Part shown: one piece after another, positions 17,624-25,976 of the stretch
Numbering within the stretch: the stretch's first letter is position 1
How the letters are laid out: each line of letters begins with the position of its first letter
From: Yeosuana sp043876835
Lineage (GTDB): Bacteria; Bacteroidota; Bacteroidia; Flavobacteriales; Flavobacteriaceae
Assembly: GCF_043876835.1 (NCBI RefSeq)
Contig: NZ_JBAWJZ010000004.1
Span: 248,001-312,000 of the forward strand
DNA length: 64,000 bases
Reading direction: 5' to 3'
Notes under the pieces: model-generated
Told to the model about the DNA's origin: nothing
Database searches by the model: none
What the model saw: the letters and a program-made list of their open reading frames with translations, nothing else
Position numbers and translations under genes: made by a program

Positions 17624-17685
17624 TTACTTCATAATTTGCTCCTCAATAGTGGGTTGAAGCAAGATGAAGTTTAAAAACAAATGTC
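17624..17685 (+). promoter_or_regulatory. rpoA-rplQ spacer with hairpin
   Basis: A 62-base spacer in which ACTTCAT near the start pairs with ATGAAGT near the end, and inner TTGCT pairs with AGCAA, giving one long imperfect hairpin. Function unknown; it could be a processing site or an r-protein target. Confidence 0.35.
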
Positions 17686-18165
17686 ATGAGACACGGAAAA
17701 AAAGTTAACCATTTAAGTAGAAAAACAGCTCATAGAAAATCAATGTTGGCTAATATGGCTTGTTCATTAATTGAACACAAACGTATTAATACAACAGTTG
17801 CTAAAGCAAAAGCTTTAAAACAATTTGTTGAGCCAATGATTACTAAATCTAAAGAAGATACTACACACAACAGACGTCTTGTTTTTAGTAGTTTAAGACA
17901 AAAAGAAGCTGTAGCTGAATTGTTTAGAGATGTAGCTGCTAAAGTTGGTGATAGACCAGGAGGTTATACAAGAATTATTAAACTTGGAAATCGTTTAGGA
18001 GATAATGCTGATATGGCTATGATAGAACTTGTTGATTACAATGAAATCTACAACGCAGACAAAGCTAAAAAGAAAACAACTCGTAGAAGTAGAAGAGGTG
18101 GTACTAAAACAGAAGCCCCAGCTGCTCCAGTTGTTGAAACTCCAGCTTCAAATGAAGAAGAATAA
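17686..18165 (+). CDS. rplQ: 50S ribosomal protein bL17
   Basis: Tunnel-exit 50S protein. The core MRHGKKVNHLSRKTAHRKSMLANMA and TTVAKAKALKQFVEPMI match bL17. At 159 residues it is longer than the E. coli protein owing to a tail of Lys/Arg-rich then Ala/Pro/Glu-rich sequence (about 125-159), an extension common in Bacteroidota. Last gene of the superoperon; a terminator follows at 18190. Confidence 0.97.
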   Translation: MRHGKKVNHLSRKTAHRKSMLANMACSLIEHKRINTTVAKAKALKQFVEPMITKSKEDTTHNRRLVFSSLRQKEAVAELFRDVAAKVGDRPGGYTRIIKLGNRLGDNADMAMIELVDYNEIYNADKAKKKTTRRSRRGGTKTEAPAAPVVETPASNEEE

Positions 18166-18189
18166 ATGTTATAAACATTCATAAAATTT

Positions 18190-18221
18190 AAGGATAAACT
18201 TTTTAGTTTATCCTTTTTTTT
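18190..18221 (+). terminator. Terminator of the ribosomal superoperon
   Basis: AAGGATAAACT (18190-18200) and AGTTTATCCTT (18205-18215) form an 11-pair stem with a 4-base loop, followed by a T run to 18221. Confidence 0.85.
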
Positions 18222-18248
18222 GCAATTTTGCCAAACCTTTCGAAAAAA

Positions 18249-19355
18249 ATGAAATACCAAAAAAGACAAATAGCTATTATTTTACTGGCAGATGGAACTA
18301 TTTTTTATGGAAAATCTGTAGGAAACAAACAAGGAACAGCCTTTGGAGAAGTTTGTTTCAATACCGGAATGACCGGATATCAAGAAATTTTTACCGACCC
18401 TTCTTATTTTGGTCAGCTAATGGTTACCACCAATGCTCATATTGGAAATTATGGAACCAATGTTGACGAAGTAGAATCAGATTCAATTAAAATCGCCGGT
18501 TTAATATGCAAAAATTTTAGTTATGATTATTCTCGTGACGCAGCAGATCAATCTTTAGAAGATTTCCTTAATACTAATAATTTATTTGCAATTTCAGATG
18601 TAGATACAAGAGCATTGGTTAGTTATATAAGAGATCATGGTGCTATGAATGCTGTTATAACTACAGAAATTGATGATGTTGAGAAATTAAAAATGCAATT
18701 AGCAGATGTGCCTAGTATGAATGGTTTAGAACTTGCATCAAAAGTATCTACAAAAGAACCTTATTATTTTGGAAACGAGAATGCAACTTATAAAATTTCT
18801 GCACTGGATATTGGTATAAAAAAGAACATCTTACGCAACTTGGCTAAACGTGATGCTTATATAAAAGTGTTTCCATATAATGCAACTTTTGAAGAGTTGC
18901 AGGCCTTTAATCCAGATGGATACTTTTTATCAAATGGCCCAGGTGATCCAGAACCATTAGTTGAAGCACAAGCTCTAGCAAAAGAAATAATTAAAAGAGA
19001 TTTACCTCTTTTTGGAATTTGTTTAGGACATCAGGTTATAGCCTTGGCAAATGGGGTTTCAACCTATAAAATGCACAATGGACATAGAGGAATTAATCAT
19101 CCTATTAAAAATTTAAAAACAGGTAAAGGTGAAATTACTTCACAAAACCACGGTTTTGCTGTTAATAGAGAAGAAGCCGAATCACATCCAGATTTAGAAA
19201 TTACCCATGTTCATTTAAATGATAATACGGTTGCTGGTTTAGCAATGAAGTCTAAAAACTGTTTTTCAGTCCAATACCATCCAGAAGCTAGTCCTGGTCC
19301 TCATGATTCGTCTTATCTTTTCGACCAGTTTATTGAAAATATTAAAATAAAATAA
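18249..19355 (+). CDS. carA: Carbamoyl-phosphate synthase small subunit (glutaminase)
   Basis: Releases ammonia from glutamine for carbamoyl phosphate, feeding arginine and pyrimidine synthesis. I choose the ATG at 18249 (MKYQKRQIA, 368 residues). An in-frame ATG at 18228 overlaps a likely -7 element (CAATTTTG, 18223-18230) and would lie upstream of the transcript start. The N-terminal domain has the CPSase small-chain FNTGMTGYQEIFTDPSY, and the class I glutaminase half has FGICLGHQ with the nucleophilic Cys and a C-terminal YHPEASPGP with the His/Glu of the triad. carB is not adjacent. Promoter and terminator sit on both sides, so it may be monocistronic. Confidence 0.96.
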   Translation: MKYQKRQIAIILLADGTIFYGKSVGNKQGTAFGEVCFNTGMTGYQEIFTDPSYFGQLMVTTNAHIGNYGTNVDEVESDSIKIAGLICKNFSYDYSRDAADQSLEDFLNTNNLFAISDVDTRALVSYIRDHGAMNAVITTEIDDVEKLKMQLADVPSMNGLELASKVSTKEPYYFGNENATYKISALDIGIKKNILRNLAKRDAYIKVFPYNATFEELQAFNPDGYFLSNGPGDPEPLVEAQALAKEIIKRDLPLFGICLGHQVIALANGVSTYKMHNGHRGINHPIKNLKTGKGEITSQNHGFAVNREEAESHPDLEITHVHLNDNTVAGLAMKSKNCFSVQYHPEASPGPHDSSYLFDQFIENIKIK

Positions 19356-19357
19356 AT

Positions 19358-19397
19358 AAAAACCTCAGATATGTATTTAATGTTTGAGGTTTTTATT
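19358..19397 (+). terminator. Terminator after carA
   Basis: AAAACCTCA (19359-19367) pairs with TGAGGTTTT (19385-19393); the T tract continues to 19397. The loop is rather long (17 bases). Confidence 0.7.
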
Positions 19398-19468
19398 TTA
19401 CTAAAACGTTATAGACAAGAATTTCTGTAATTCTTTAAAAACAAGTGAATTAAAACAAGATTAAACCG

Positions 19469-19476
19469 TAAATTTG
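19469..19476 (+). promoter_or_regulatory. Probable -7 element of eno
   Basis: TAAATTTG matches TAnnTTTG exactly, 30 bases before the eno ATG and downstream of the carA terminator. No clean TTTG is present at -33. Confidence 0.55.
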
Positions 19477-19506
19477 AATAATAAAAGTTTTTAAATAAAA
19501 GTACTT

Positions 19507-20799
19507 ATGAGTATAATAATTAATATCCATGCTAGACAAATTTTAGATTCTAGAGGAAATCCTACTATTGAAGTAGATGTTGTAACTGAAAATGATGTTT
19601 TAGGAAGAGCGGCAGTTCCGTCTGGGGCTTCTACAGGAGAACATGAAGCTGTTGAATTAAGAGATGGCGGAAAAGCCTATATGGGAAAAGGTGTTTTAAA
19701 AGCTGTAGATAATGTAAATTCTATAATTGCACAAGAACTGCTAGGTGTTTCTGTTTTTGAACAAAACTTAATCGATCAAATGATGATTGATTTAGATGGT
19801 ACACCAAACAAATCAAAATTAGGCGCTAATGCTATTTTAGGAGTGTCTTTAGCAGTTGCTAAAGCAGCAGCAGCAGAGTTAAATATGCCATTATATCGTT
19901 ATGTTGGTGGTGTTTCTGCCAATACACTTCCAGTACCAATGATGAATATTATAAATGGAGGCTCACATAGTGACGCTCCTATTGCTTTTCAGGAGTTTAT
20001 GATTATGCCAGTAAAAGCGAAAAACTTTACTCATGCTATGCAAATGGGAACTGAGATTTTCCATAACCTAAAAAAAGTATTACATGATAGAGGATTAAGT
20101 ACTGCTGTAGGTGATGAAGGAGGTTTTGCACCAACTTTAGCAGGAGGAACTGAAGATGCTTTAGATTCTATTAAGTTAGCTGTAGAAAATGCAGGTTATA
20201 CTTTTGGTGGAGATGTCATGATTGCTTTAGACTGTGCTTCTGCTGAGTTTTATGTAGATGGAAAATACGATTATACTAAGTTTGAAGGTGATAAAGGAAA
20301 AATTAGAACCAGTGCAGAACAAGCTGATTATTTAGCTGAATTAGTTTCTAAATATCCAATTATTTCTATTGAAGACGGTATGGATGAAAATGACTGGGCA
20401 GGATGGAAATTATTAACCGATAAAATTGGTGGTAAAGTTCAATTAGTTGGTGACGATTTATTTGTTACTAATGTAAAACGTTTATCTCGTGGTATTGAAG
20501 AAGGAATTGCCAATTCAATTTTAGTAAAAGTTAATCAAATTGGATCTTTAACTGAAACTATTGCTGCTGTAAATATGGCAAAAAATGCAGGGTATACTTC
20601 TGTAATGTCTCATAGGTCAGGTGAAACTGAAGATAATACTATTGCAGATTTAGCAGTAGCTTTAAATTGTGGTCAAATTAAAACAGGTTCTGCATCACGT
20701 AGTGACCGTATGGCTAAATACAATCAATTACTTCGTATTGAAGAAGAATTAGGAGAAACAGCTTATTTTCCACAAGAAAAAGCATTTAAGGTTAAATAA
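19507..20799 (+). CDS. eno: Enolase
   Basis: Interconverts 2-phosphoglycerate and phosphoenolpyruvate in glycolysis; Mg-dependent. 430 residues, full length. Visible signatures: ARQILDSRGNPTIEVDV at the N-terminus, the SGASTGEHEAVELRDG loop, Mg-binding ALDCASAEF and SIEDGMDENDW, and the C-terminal catalytic block SVMSHRSGETEDNTIADLAVA. Own promoter and strong terminator suggest independent transcription. Confidence 0.98.
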   Translation: MSIIINIHARQILDSRGNPTIEVDVVTENDVLGRAAVPSGASTGEHEAVELRDGGKAYMGKGVLKAVDNVNSIIAQELLGVSVFEQNLIDQMMIDLDGTPNKSKLGANAILGVSLAVAKAAAAELNMPLYRYVGGVSANTLPVPMMNIINGGSHSDAPIAFQEFMIMPVKAKNFTHAMQMGTEIFHNLKKVLHDRGLSTAVGDEGGFAPTLAGGTEDALDSIKLAVENAGYTFGGDVMIALDCASAEFYVDGKYDYTKFEGDKGKIRTSAEQADYLAELVSKYPIISIEDGMDENDWAGWKLLTDKIGGKVQLVGDDLFVTNVKRLSRGIEEGIANSILVKVNQIGSLTETIAAVNMAKNAGYTSVMSHRSGETEDNTIADLAVALNCGQIKTGSASRSDRMAKYNQLLRIEEELGETAYFPQEKAFKVK

Positions 20800-20820
20800 A
20801 CCTTGAACAAAATATTTTAG

Positions 20821-20853
20821 AAAAGCCAAATTCTTATGAATTTGGCTTTTTTT
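20821..20853 (+). terminator. Terminator after eno
   Basis: AAAAGCCAAATTC (20821-20833) and GAATTTGGCTTTT (20838-20850), 13 perfect pairs with loop TTAT, then more T to 20853. Confidence 0.9.
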
Positions 20854-20907
20854 ATGCCTTAAAAGCAACCCATTCATTTGTAACAATTGATACATATCTG
20901 ATATTTA

Positions 20908-20921
20908 GTGACATAAGTCAT
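20908..20921. promoter_or_regulatory. Crp/Fnr-like palindrome upstream of eukaryotic-type citrate synthase
   Basis: GTGAC-ATAA-GTCAT, i.e. perfect TGAC/GTCA half-sites with four bases between (TGA-N6-TCA geometry of Crp/Fnr regulators). A -7-like TAAATTTA lies 22 bases downstream (20944-20951), which would centre the palindrome near -42. The same half-sites recur at 47127 and 48910. Confidence 0.45.
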
Positions 20922-20990
20922 TTTTTTTCTGGTTATTAAATAATAAATTTATAAACCTACACTTCATGCTAAACAAATTAAACTAATGAT

Positions 20991-22319
20991 ATGAACAATT
21001 TAAAAGACAAATTATATAGTAAAATTCTAGAGCATAGGCCCAGAACAGAAAGACTACTAAAGGAACACGGAGATGAAATTATTGATCAAGTTTCGGTTTC
21101 TCAAATAATAGGTGGAATGAGAGGGATTAAAAGTCTAATAACAGATATTTCCTATTTAGATCCTTTTGAAGGAATTCGTTATAGAGGTTATACATTGCCT
21201 GAGGTTTTAGAAAAATTACCAAAACCGGAAAATGCGGAGATGCCTTACGTAGAAGGGTTATATTATTTGCTGTTAACAGGTGAAATCCCCACAAAAGATG
21301 AGGTTGAGTCTTTAGTAGTGGATTTTAAAAATCGTAGAGTAGTTCCAAGATATGTATGGGATGTTATTGATGCATTTCCAAGTAATAGTCACCCTATGGC
21401 TATTTTATCTGCAGCTGTAATGAGTCTGGAAAGAGAGTCTCATTTTAGTAGTAATTATAAAAAAGGAATGAGTAAGATGGATTATTGGAGCTGTACTTAT
21501 GAAGATGCTACCAATCTACTTGCTAAAATGCCATTAATTGGAGCTTACATCTATAATAAATTATATCATCCGGAACACGGTCATCGTTTCCCCGATCCAT
21601 CTTTAGATTTAGGAGCTAATTTTGCTTATATGATGGGTAAAGATAAGCCTTACGATGATGTTTCAAGAATGTATTTTATTATTCATGCAGATCACGAGAG
21701 TGGTAATGTAAGTGCACATACTGGTCATTTAGTGGCAAGCTCTCTATCAGATGTTTATTATGCTACTTCAGCTATGATTAATGGATTGGCTGGTCCACTT
21801 CATGGATTGGCAAATCAAGAGGTCCTTAGATGGTTACAAGGATTAAAAGATCAAATGAATGGTAAAATACCAACAGAAGAAGAGATGAAAAACTATGTAT
21901 GGGAAACTTTAAACAGTGGTCAGGTTATACCAGGCTATGGACATGCAGTTCTTCGTAAAACAGATCCAAGATATACTGTGCAAAGAGAATTTTGCTTAAA
22001 ACACATGCCAGATGATCATTTATTTAAATACGTTGATGTTTTGTATAAAGTAGTTCCAGATATTTTAAGAGAACAAGGTAAAGCCAAAAACCCATGGCCA
22101 AATGTAGATGCACAATCAGGTGTTGTACAATGGCATTATGGGGTTACTGAATATGACTTTTATACTGCTTTGTTTGCAATAGGCAGATCTTTTGGGGTTT
22201 TATCTAATATAATTTGGGATAGAGCTTTAGGATATTCACTTGAAAGACCAAAATCAATAACAACTGAAATGTTAGAAAAAATGGTTGAAACTAAAAATCA
22301 AATGGCATTATCAAATTAG
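20991..22319 (+). CDS. Citrate synthase, eukaryotic (mitochondrial-like) family
   Basis: Condenses acetyl-CoA and oxaloacetate to citrate. The 442-residue protein resembles mitochondrial enzymes rather than bacterial GltA: IIGGMRGIKSLITDISYLDPFEGIRYRGYTL-type N-terminal region, HADHESGNVSAHTGHLVASSLSD, NGLAGPLHGLANQEVLRWL (catalytic His) and GYGHAVLRKTDPRYTVQREF (second catalytic His), then a catalytic Asp region near DFYTALFAIGRSFG. It stands directly upstream of a canonical gltA-type gene and has its own terminator. A possible Crp/Fnr-type box lies at 20908. The two enzymes are probably differently regulated or differ in allosteric control. Confidence 0.88.
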   Translation: MNNLKDKLYSKILEHRPRTERLLKEHGDEIIDQVSVSQIIGGMRGIKSLITDISYLDPFEGIRYRGYTLPEVLEKLPKPENAEMPYVEGLYYLLLTGEIPTKDEVESLVVDFKNRRVVPRYVWDVIDAFPSNSHPMAILSAAVMSLERESHFSSNYKKGMSKMDYWSCTYEDATNLLAKMPLIGAYIYNKLYHPEHGHRFPDPSLDLGANFAYMMGKDKPYDDVSRMYFIIHADHESGNVSAHTGHLVASSLSDVYYATSAMINGLAGPLHGLANQEVLRWLQGLKDQMNGKIPTEEEMKNYVWETLNSGQVIPGYGHAVLRKTDPRYTVQREFCLKHMPDDHLFKYVDVLYKVVPDILREQGKAKNPWPNVDAQSGVVQWHYGVTEYDFYTALFAIGRSFGVLSNIIWDRALGYSLERPKSITTEMLEKMVETKNQMALSN

Positions 22320-22361
22320 ATTATTGTAAAAAAAGTATTTAAATTTTTAAATAAAAATAAC

Positions 22362-22394
22362 AAAAGCGTTTATTTCTAATAAATGCTTTTTTTT
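22362..22394 (+). terminator. Terminator between the two citrate synthase genes
   Basis: AAAAGCGTTTATT (22362-22374) and AATAAATGCTTTT (22378-22390), 13 pairs with one G-T and a three-base loop, followed by T to 22394. Confidence 0.85.
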
Positions 22395-22492
22395 GTATAA
22401 CAAATTACCAATAATTGTATATTCTTAACCAAAATGTAGTAGTAATTTTTGTAAATTAGCATACCACAAAAAAAAATTAAACTTTATTATTT

Positions 22493-23779
22493 ATGTCAGA
22501 AAAAGCCACTTTAGAAGTAAACGGTAGAAAATATGAATTTCCATTAAAAACAGGAACAGAAGATGAAGTTGCTATTGATATTAGTAATCTTAGAAGTGAA
22601 ACAGGTGGAGTAATAACTTTAGATTCTGGATTTAAAAATACAGGCTCTTGTGAAAGTGCCATTACATTTTTAGATGGAGAAAAAGGAATTTTAAGATATA
22701 GAGGATATTCTATTGAAGAGTTAGCTGAAAAAGCAGATTTTTTAGAAGTAGCATACCTTCTAATTTTTGGTGAACTTCCAACAAAAGCACAACGCGATAA
22801 ATTTCATGCCGATATTAAAGCGCAATCAGTTGTTGATGAGGACGTAAAAAAGATTTTAGATGCATTTCCAAAGTCCGCTCATCCAATGGGAGTTTTATCA
22901 TCACTTACAAGTGCTTTAACTGCTTTCAATCCATCTTCAGTAAATGTAAATTCTGAAGAAGATATGTATAAAGCTATTGTTAAAATAATGGGCAAATTTC
23001 CAGTTTTGGTAGCTTGGACACACCGAAAAAAACAAGGCTTACCTTTAGATTATGGAGATAAAAATCTTGGTTATGTTGAGAATGTTTTAAAAATGATGTT
23101 CAGGCAACCTAATGAAGATTATGTTCAAAACAGAATTTTAGTTGATGCATTGGATAAACTTTTAATTCTACATGCCGATCATGAACAAAACTGTTCTACT
23201 TCTACAGTAAGAATAGTTGGTTCTTCTCATGCAGGTTTATTTGCCTCTTTATCTGCAGGAATTTCAGCACTTTGGGGGCCACTTCACGGAGGTGCAAATC
23301 AAGCAGTTTTAGAAATGCTCGAAGCTATTAAACTTGATGGAGGAGATACCAAAAAGTATATGGCAAAAGCCAAAGATAAAGACGACCCTTTCCGTTTAAT
23401 GGGATTTGGACACAGAGTTTATAAAAACTTCGATCCACGTGCAAGAATCATTAAAAAAGCTGCCGATGAAGTATTGGATGATTTAGGAATTGAAGATCCA
23501 ATATTAGATATAGCAAAAGGTTTAGAAAAAGAAGCTTTAAGTGATCCTTTTTTTGTAGACCGTAAGTTATATCCTAATGTCGATTTTTATTCTGGAATAA
23601 TTTACAGAGCAATGGGAATACCAACAGATATGTTTACCGTTATGTTTGCTCTAGGACGTTTACCAGGTTGGATTGCTCAATGGAGAGAAATGCGCTTAGG
23701 AAAAGAACCAATTGGAAGACCAAGACAATTATATACCGGGGCAACCCAACGGTCTTTCGTTACGGTTGATGAAAGATAA
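22493..23779 (+). CDS. gltA: Citrate synthase, bacterial GltA type
   Basis: Type II (hexameric, usually NADH-sensitive in Proteobacteria) citrate synthase, first enzyme of the TCA cycle. 428 residues including an N-terminal beta domain (LEVNGRKYEFPLKTGT) absent from the upstream eukaryotic-type copy. Catalytic residues are visible in WGPLHGGANQAVLEML, GFGHRVYKNFDPRA and NVDFYSGIIYRAMGI. It has its own upstream terminator and a separate A/T-rich leader, so it is likely a separate unit from the first citrate synthase. Confidence 0.96.
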   Translation: MSEKATLEVNGRKYEFPLKTGTEDEVAIDISNLRSETGGVITLDSGFKNTGSCESAITFLDGEKGILRYRGYSIEELAEKADFLEVAYLLIFGELPTKAQRDKFHADIKAQSVVDEDVKKILDAFPKSAHPMGVLSSLTSALTAFNPSSVNVNSEEDMYKAIVKIMGKFPVLVAWTHRKKQGLPLDYGDKNLGYVENVLKMMFRQPNEDYVQNRILVDALDKLLILHADHEQNCSTSTVRIVGSSHAGLFASLSAGISALWGPLHGGANQAVLEMLEAIKLDGGDTKKYMAKAKDKDDPFRLMGFGHRVYKNFDPRARIIKKAADEVLDDLGIEDPILDIAKGLEKEALSDPFFVDRKLYPNVDFYSGIIYRAMGIPTDMFTVMFALGRLPGWIAQWREMRLGKEPIGRPRQLYTGATQRSFVTVDER

Positions 23780-23801
23780 AAAAATCTAAATTCAAAAATT
23801 T

Positions 23802-23832
23802 AAGCTTCATAATTTCTATGAAGCTTTTTTTA
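23802..23832 (+). terminator. Terminator after gltA
   Basis: AAGCTTCATA (23802-23811) and TATGAAGCTT (23817-23826), ten perfect pairs, loop of five, then T run. It contains an ATG at 23818 that is in frame with the next gene but lies inside the stem, so it is unlikely to be the start. Confidence 0.85.
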
Positions 23833-23844
23833 TATCTTAGTCTC

Positions 23845-24759
23845 ATGTTACAATTGAATATAAATAACGAAACATCTCGTTTAAGAGCCGTGGTTTTAGG
23901 AACTGCTCTTAGCAATGGACCTGTGCCAAAAATTGAAGAATGTTATGATCCTAAAAGCATTGAAAACGTAAAAGCTGGCACTTATCCAAAGGAAGAAGAT
24001 ATGATTCTGGAAATGGAAGCTTTTGAAGAGGTTTTTAAAAAATATGATGTTGAAGTTTTTAGGCCAGAGGTTATAAAAGATTGTAATCAAATCTTTTCAA
24101 GAGATATCGCTTTTGTTATTGAAGACAAAATTATAAGAGCCAATATTTTACCAAATAGAGAAGAAGAAATTCGTGCCATTGATTATATATGGAAACAAAT
24201 TGATCCAGATAAACGAATAATTTTGCCAGAAGAATGTCATGCTGAAGGCGGTGATGTGATGCCTTGGAATGACTATATTTTTGTTGGCACCTATTCAGGT
24301 GAAGACTATTCAAGTTACATTACCGCAAGAACAAATATAGATGCCGTAATTGCATTGCAGGAATTGTTTCCACATAAAATGGTTAAGGCGTTTGAACTAA
24401 GAAAATCCAACACAAATGCTAAAGAAAATGCTTTGCATTTAGATTGTTGTTTTCAACCTATTGGAAAAAATAAAGCGATTTTACATAAAAATGGGTTTCT
24501 TATAGAACGGGAATACCAATGGTTGGTTGACTTCTTTGGAAAAGAAAATATTTTTGAAATTACCAAAGAAGAAATGTATAACATGAACAGCAATGTGTTT
24601 TCAATTTCTGAAAAAGTGATAGTTTCTGAAAAAAACTTTACACGTTTAAACACATGGTTACGCAAACAAGGTTTTACTGTAGAAGAAATACCTTATGCAG
24701 AAATAGCTAAACAAGAAGGTTTATTACGTTGTTCTACTTTACCTTTAATTAGGGATTAA
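23845..24759 (+). CDS. Amidinohydrolase of the dimethylarginine dimethylaminohydrolase/arginine deiminase superfamily
   Basis: Predicted guanidino-group hydrolase; the true substrate cannot be read from sequence. I use the ATG at 23845 (MLQLNINNETSRLRAVVLG, 304 residues) because an upstream ATG at 23818 lies inside the gltA terminator stem. Superfamily landmarks: FSRDIAFVIEDKIIRANI, CHAEGGDVMPW (His-Glu-Gly-Gly-Asp block), ALHLDCCFQPIG (His-x-Asp) and the C-terminal LLRCSTLPLIRD with the nucleophilic Cys. ctlX, a relative, lies 2 kb downstream; in related genomes I expect them adjacent, so the intervening araC-osmC region looks inserted. Confidence 0.85.
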   Translation: MLQLNINNETSRLRAVVLGTALSNGPVPKIEECYDPKSIENVKAGTYPKEEDMILEMEAFEEVFKKYDVEVFRPEVIKDCNQIFSRDIAFVIEDKIIRANILPNREEEIRAIDYIWKQIDPDKRIILPEECHAEGGDVMPWNDYIFVGTYSGEDYSSYITARTNIDAVIALQELFPHKMVKAFELRKSNTNAKENALHLDCCFQPIGKNKAILHKNGFLIEREYQWLVDFFGKENIFEITKEEMYNMNSNVFSISEKVIVSEKNFTRLNTWLRKQGFTVEEIPYAEIAKQEGLLRCSTLPLIRD

Positions 24760-24764
24760 TTAAG

Positions 24765-24903
24765 TTTCGTTTAACTGTTAGTATAAGAATAGTTGCGTGA
24801 TTAAGCACCTAATTTAGCAAAAAGAGAACGAACCAAAGGAAAATCCGTAGGATTTTCCGAATAGGCACGAAACAAGCAATTATTTTTAAACGGTGTTGTG
24901 CAT
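24765..24903 (+). repeat. Palindromic intergenic repeat element, copy A
   Basis: Begins TTTCGTTTAAC (24765-24775) and ends CGGTGTTGTGCAT (24891-24903). The centre is a perfect inverted repeat GGAAAATCC-GTA-GGATTTTCC (24838-24858), flanked by partly complementary outer arms (AATAGTTGCGTG near 24789 against CACG...GCAATTATT near 24866-24884), so the whole element can fold as a long cruciform. The left end is five bases after the amidinohydrolase stop. A shorter inverted copy lies at 26646-26703. Confidence 0.7.
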
Positions 24904-24972
24904 TGTGTTTGTATTCAAATATGTTTAATATTAGATACTCAAATACTTAGAAATTTATTTAATAAAAATTTC

Positions 24973-24980
24973 TAAATTTG
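24973..24980 (+). promoter_or_regulatory. Probable -7 element of the AraC gene (leaderless transcript?)
   Basis: TAAATTTG, exact match to TAnnTTTG, only five bases before the ATG at 24986. Transcription would start at or within a base or two of the start codon. Confidence 0.5.
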
Positions 24981-24985
24981 TATTC

Positions 24986-25852
24986 ATGTCTCTTGAGTTA
25001 CACGATTTTTTTTTAAAGTATCCAACCAATAGCAAACTTATAGGTGATGATTATTTATTTGTAGAATATAAATGTCCACTTGATTCCGGCAAATTTAAAA
25101 TGTGGACAGATACACCTTTTTTAAGTTATGTTATAAGCGGTAAAAAAGACTGGACGTCTATTGATAAGACCTATACAATAAGTGCGGGAGAGGCTCTTTT
25201 TTTTAAAAAAGGACTTTACAACACTAAACAGTATTTTGAAGAAGATTACTGCACTATCGTATTTTTTATAACGGAAGACTTTATCAAGCGCTTTATGAAT
25301 AGAAATCCAGAGATGTTTAAACAAAAAGATACTGAAATTGTAGAAACTCAAATTTTCAATATTAACGTTACTGATTCGCTAAAGGCATTAATTCTTTCAA
25401 TTTTCAGTTATTTAAATCAAAATCATATTCCTAAAGAATTGGTTGAAATAAAGTTTAATGAGTTGCTTTACAATATTCTATTAAATTCAGCCAATAAAAA
25501 CTTACTTTCTTTTTTCAATTCTTTAAAACAAGAGCAAAAGATAAATGTTGAAGAAGTAATGCTTAAAAATTTCCATTATGATCTTAAAATTGAAGAATAT
25601 GCAAGATTGTGTGGAAGAAGCTTATCAACTTTCAAAAGAGATTTTCAGCAATATTTTAAAGTAACACCAGGAAAATGGTTAAATAACAAAAGATTAGAAT
25701 ATGCAAAAACGTTACTTAGCAACCTTGATTTAAATATCAACGATGTTTGTTTTGAGAGTGGATTTAAAAATATTTCACACTTCAACAGCAGTTTTAAAAA
25801 ACACTACAAGTATCCTCCAAACCAATATCGAAAACTTTTTACAAAGGCTTAA
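24986..25852 (+). CDS. AraC-family transcriptional regulator
   Basis: Cytoplasmic DNA-binding regulator, 288 residues. The N-terminal half (about 1-170) is a cupin-like sensing domain with the ExsA-like pattern (FLSYVISGKKDWTSIDKTYTISAGEALFFKKG). The C-terminal 100 residues hold the two helix-turn-helices: LKIEEYARLCGRSLSTFKRDFQQYFKVTPGKWLNNKRLEYAKTLL, split over about 200-245, and INDVCFESGFKNISHFNSSFKKHY after it. It is followed after 124 bases by an osmC gene on the same strand, the likely target. Both genes lie between inverted repeat elements, suggesting acquisition as a unit. Confidence 0.9.
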   Translation: MSLELHDFFLKYPTNSKLIGDDYLFVEYKCPLDSGKFKMWTDTPFLSYVISGKKDWTSIDKTYTISAGEALFFKKGLYNTKQYFEEDYCTIVFFITEDFIKRFMNRNPEMFKQKDTEIVETQIFNINVTDSLKALILSIFSYLNQNHIPKELVEIKFNELLYNILLNSANKNLLSFFNSLKQEQKINVEEVMLKNFHYDLKIEEYARLCGRSLSTFKRDFQQYFKVTPGKWLNNKRLEYAKTLLSNLDLNINDVCFESGFKNISHFNSSFKKHYKYPPNQYRKLFTKA

Positions 25853-25939
25853 TAATTAAATATTTGCCAATTTTTTTAATTTGAACTTCTAAACAAAAAA
25901 AATGAACTTTTAAAAAAAATCAAAGAGTTAAAGACGCTA

Positions 25940-25947
25940 TAGATTTG
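25940..25947 (+). promoter_or_regulatory. Probable -7 element of osmC
   Basis: TAGATTTG, exact TAnnTTTG match, 29 bases before the osmC ATG. No TTTG at -33, consistent with an activator-dependent promoter, possibly the upstream AraC protein. Confidence 0.5.
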
Positions 25948-25976
25948 CATTATTATTAATTTTAAAAACAATAAAA

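Noticed and set aside
18228..18248. Upstream start for carA
   Set aside because: It overlaps a likely -7 promoter element and adds residues not seen in the family.
23818..23844. Upstream start for the amidinohydrolase gene
   Set aside because: That ATG lies inside the stem of the gltA terminator; the conserved protein begins at 23845.
24765..24903. Resemblance of the repeat element to an integron attC site (GTTTAAC ... GTTGTGC)
   Set aside because: The left end fits RYYYAAC but the right end GTTGTGC does not fit GTTRRRY, the core palindrome is not of attC type, and no integrase gene is present.
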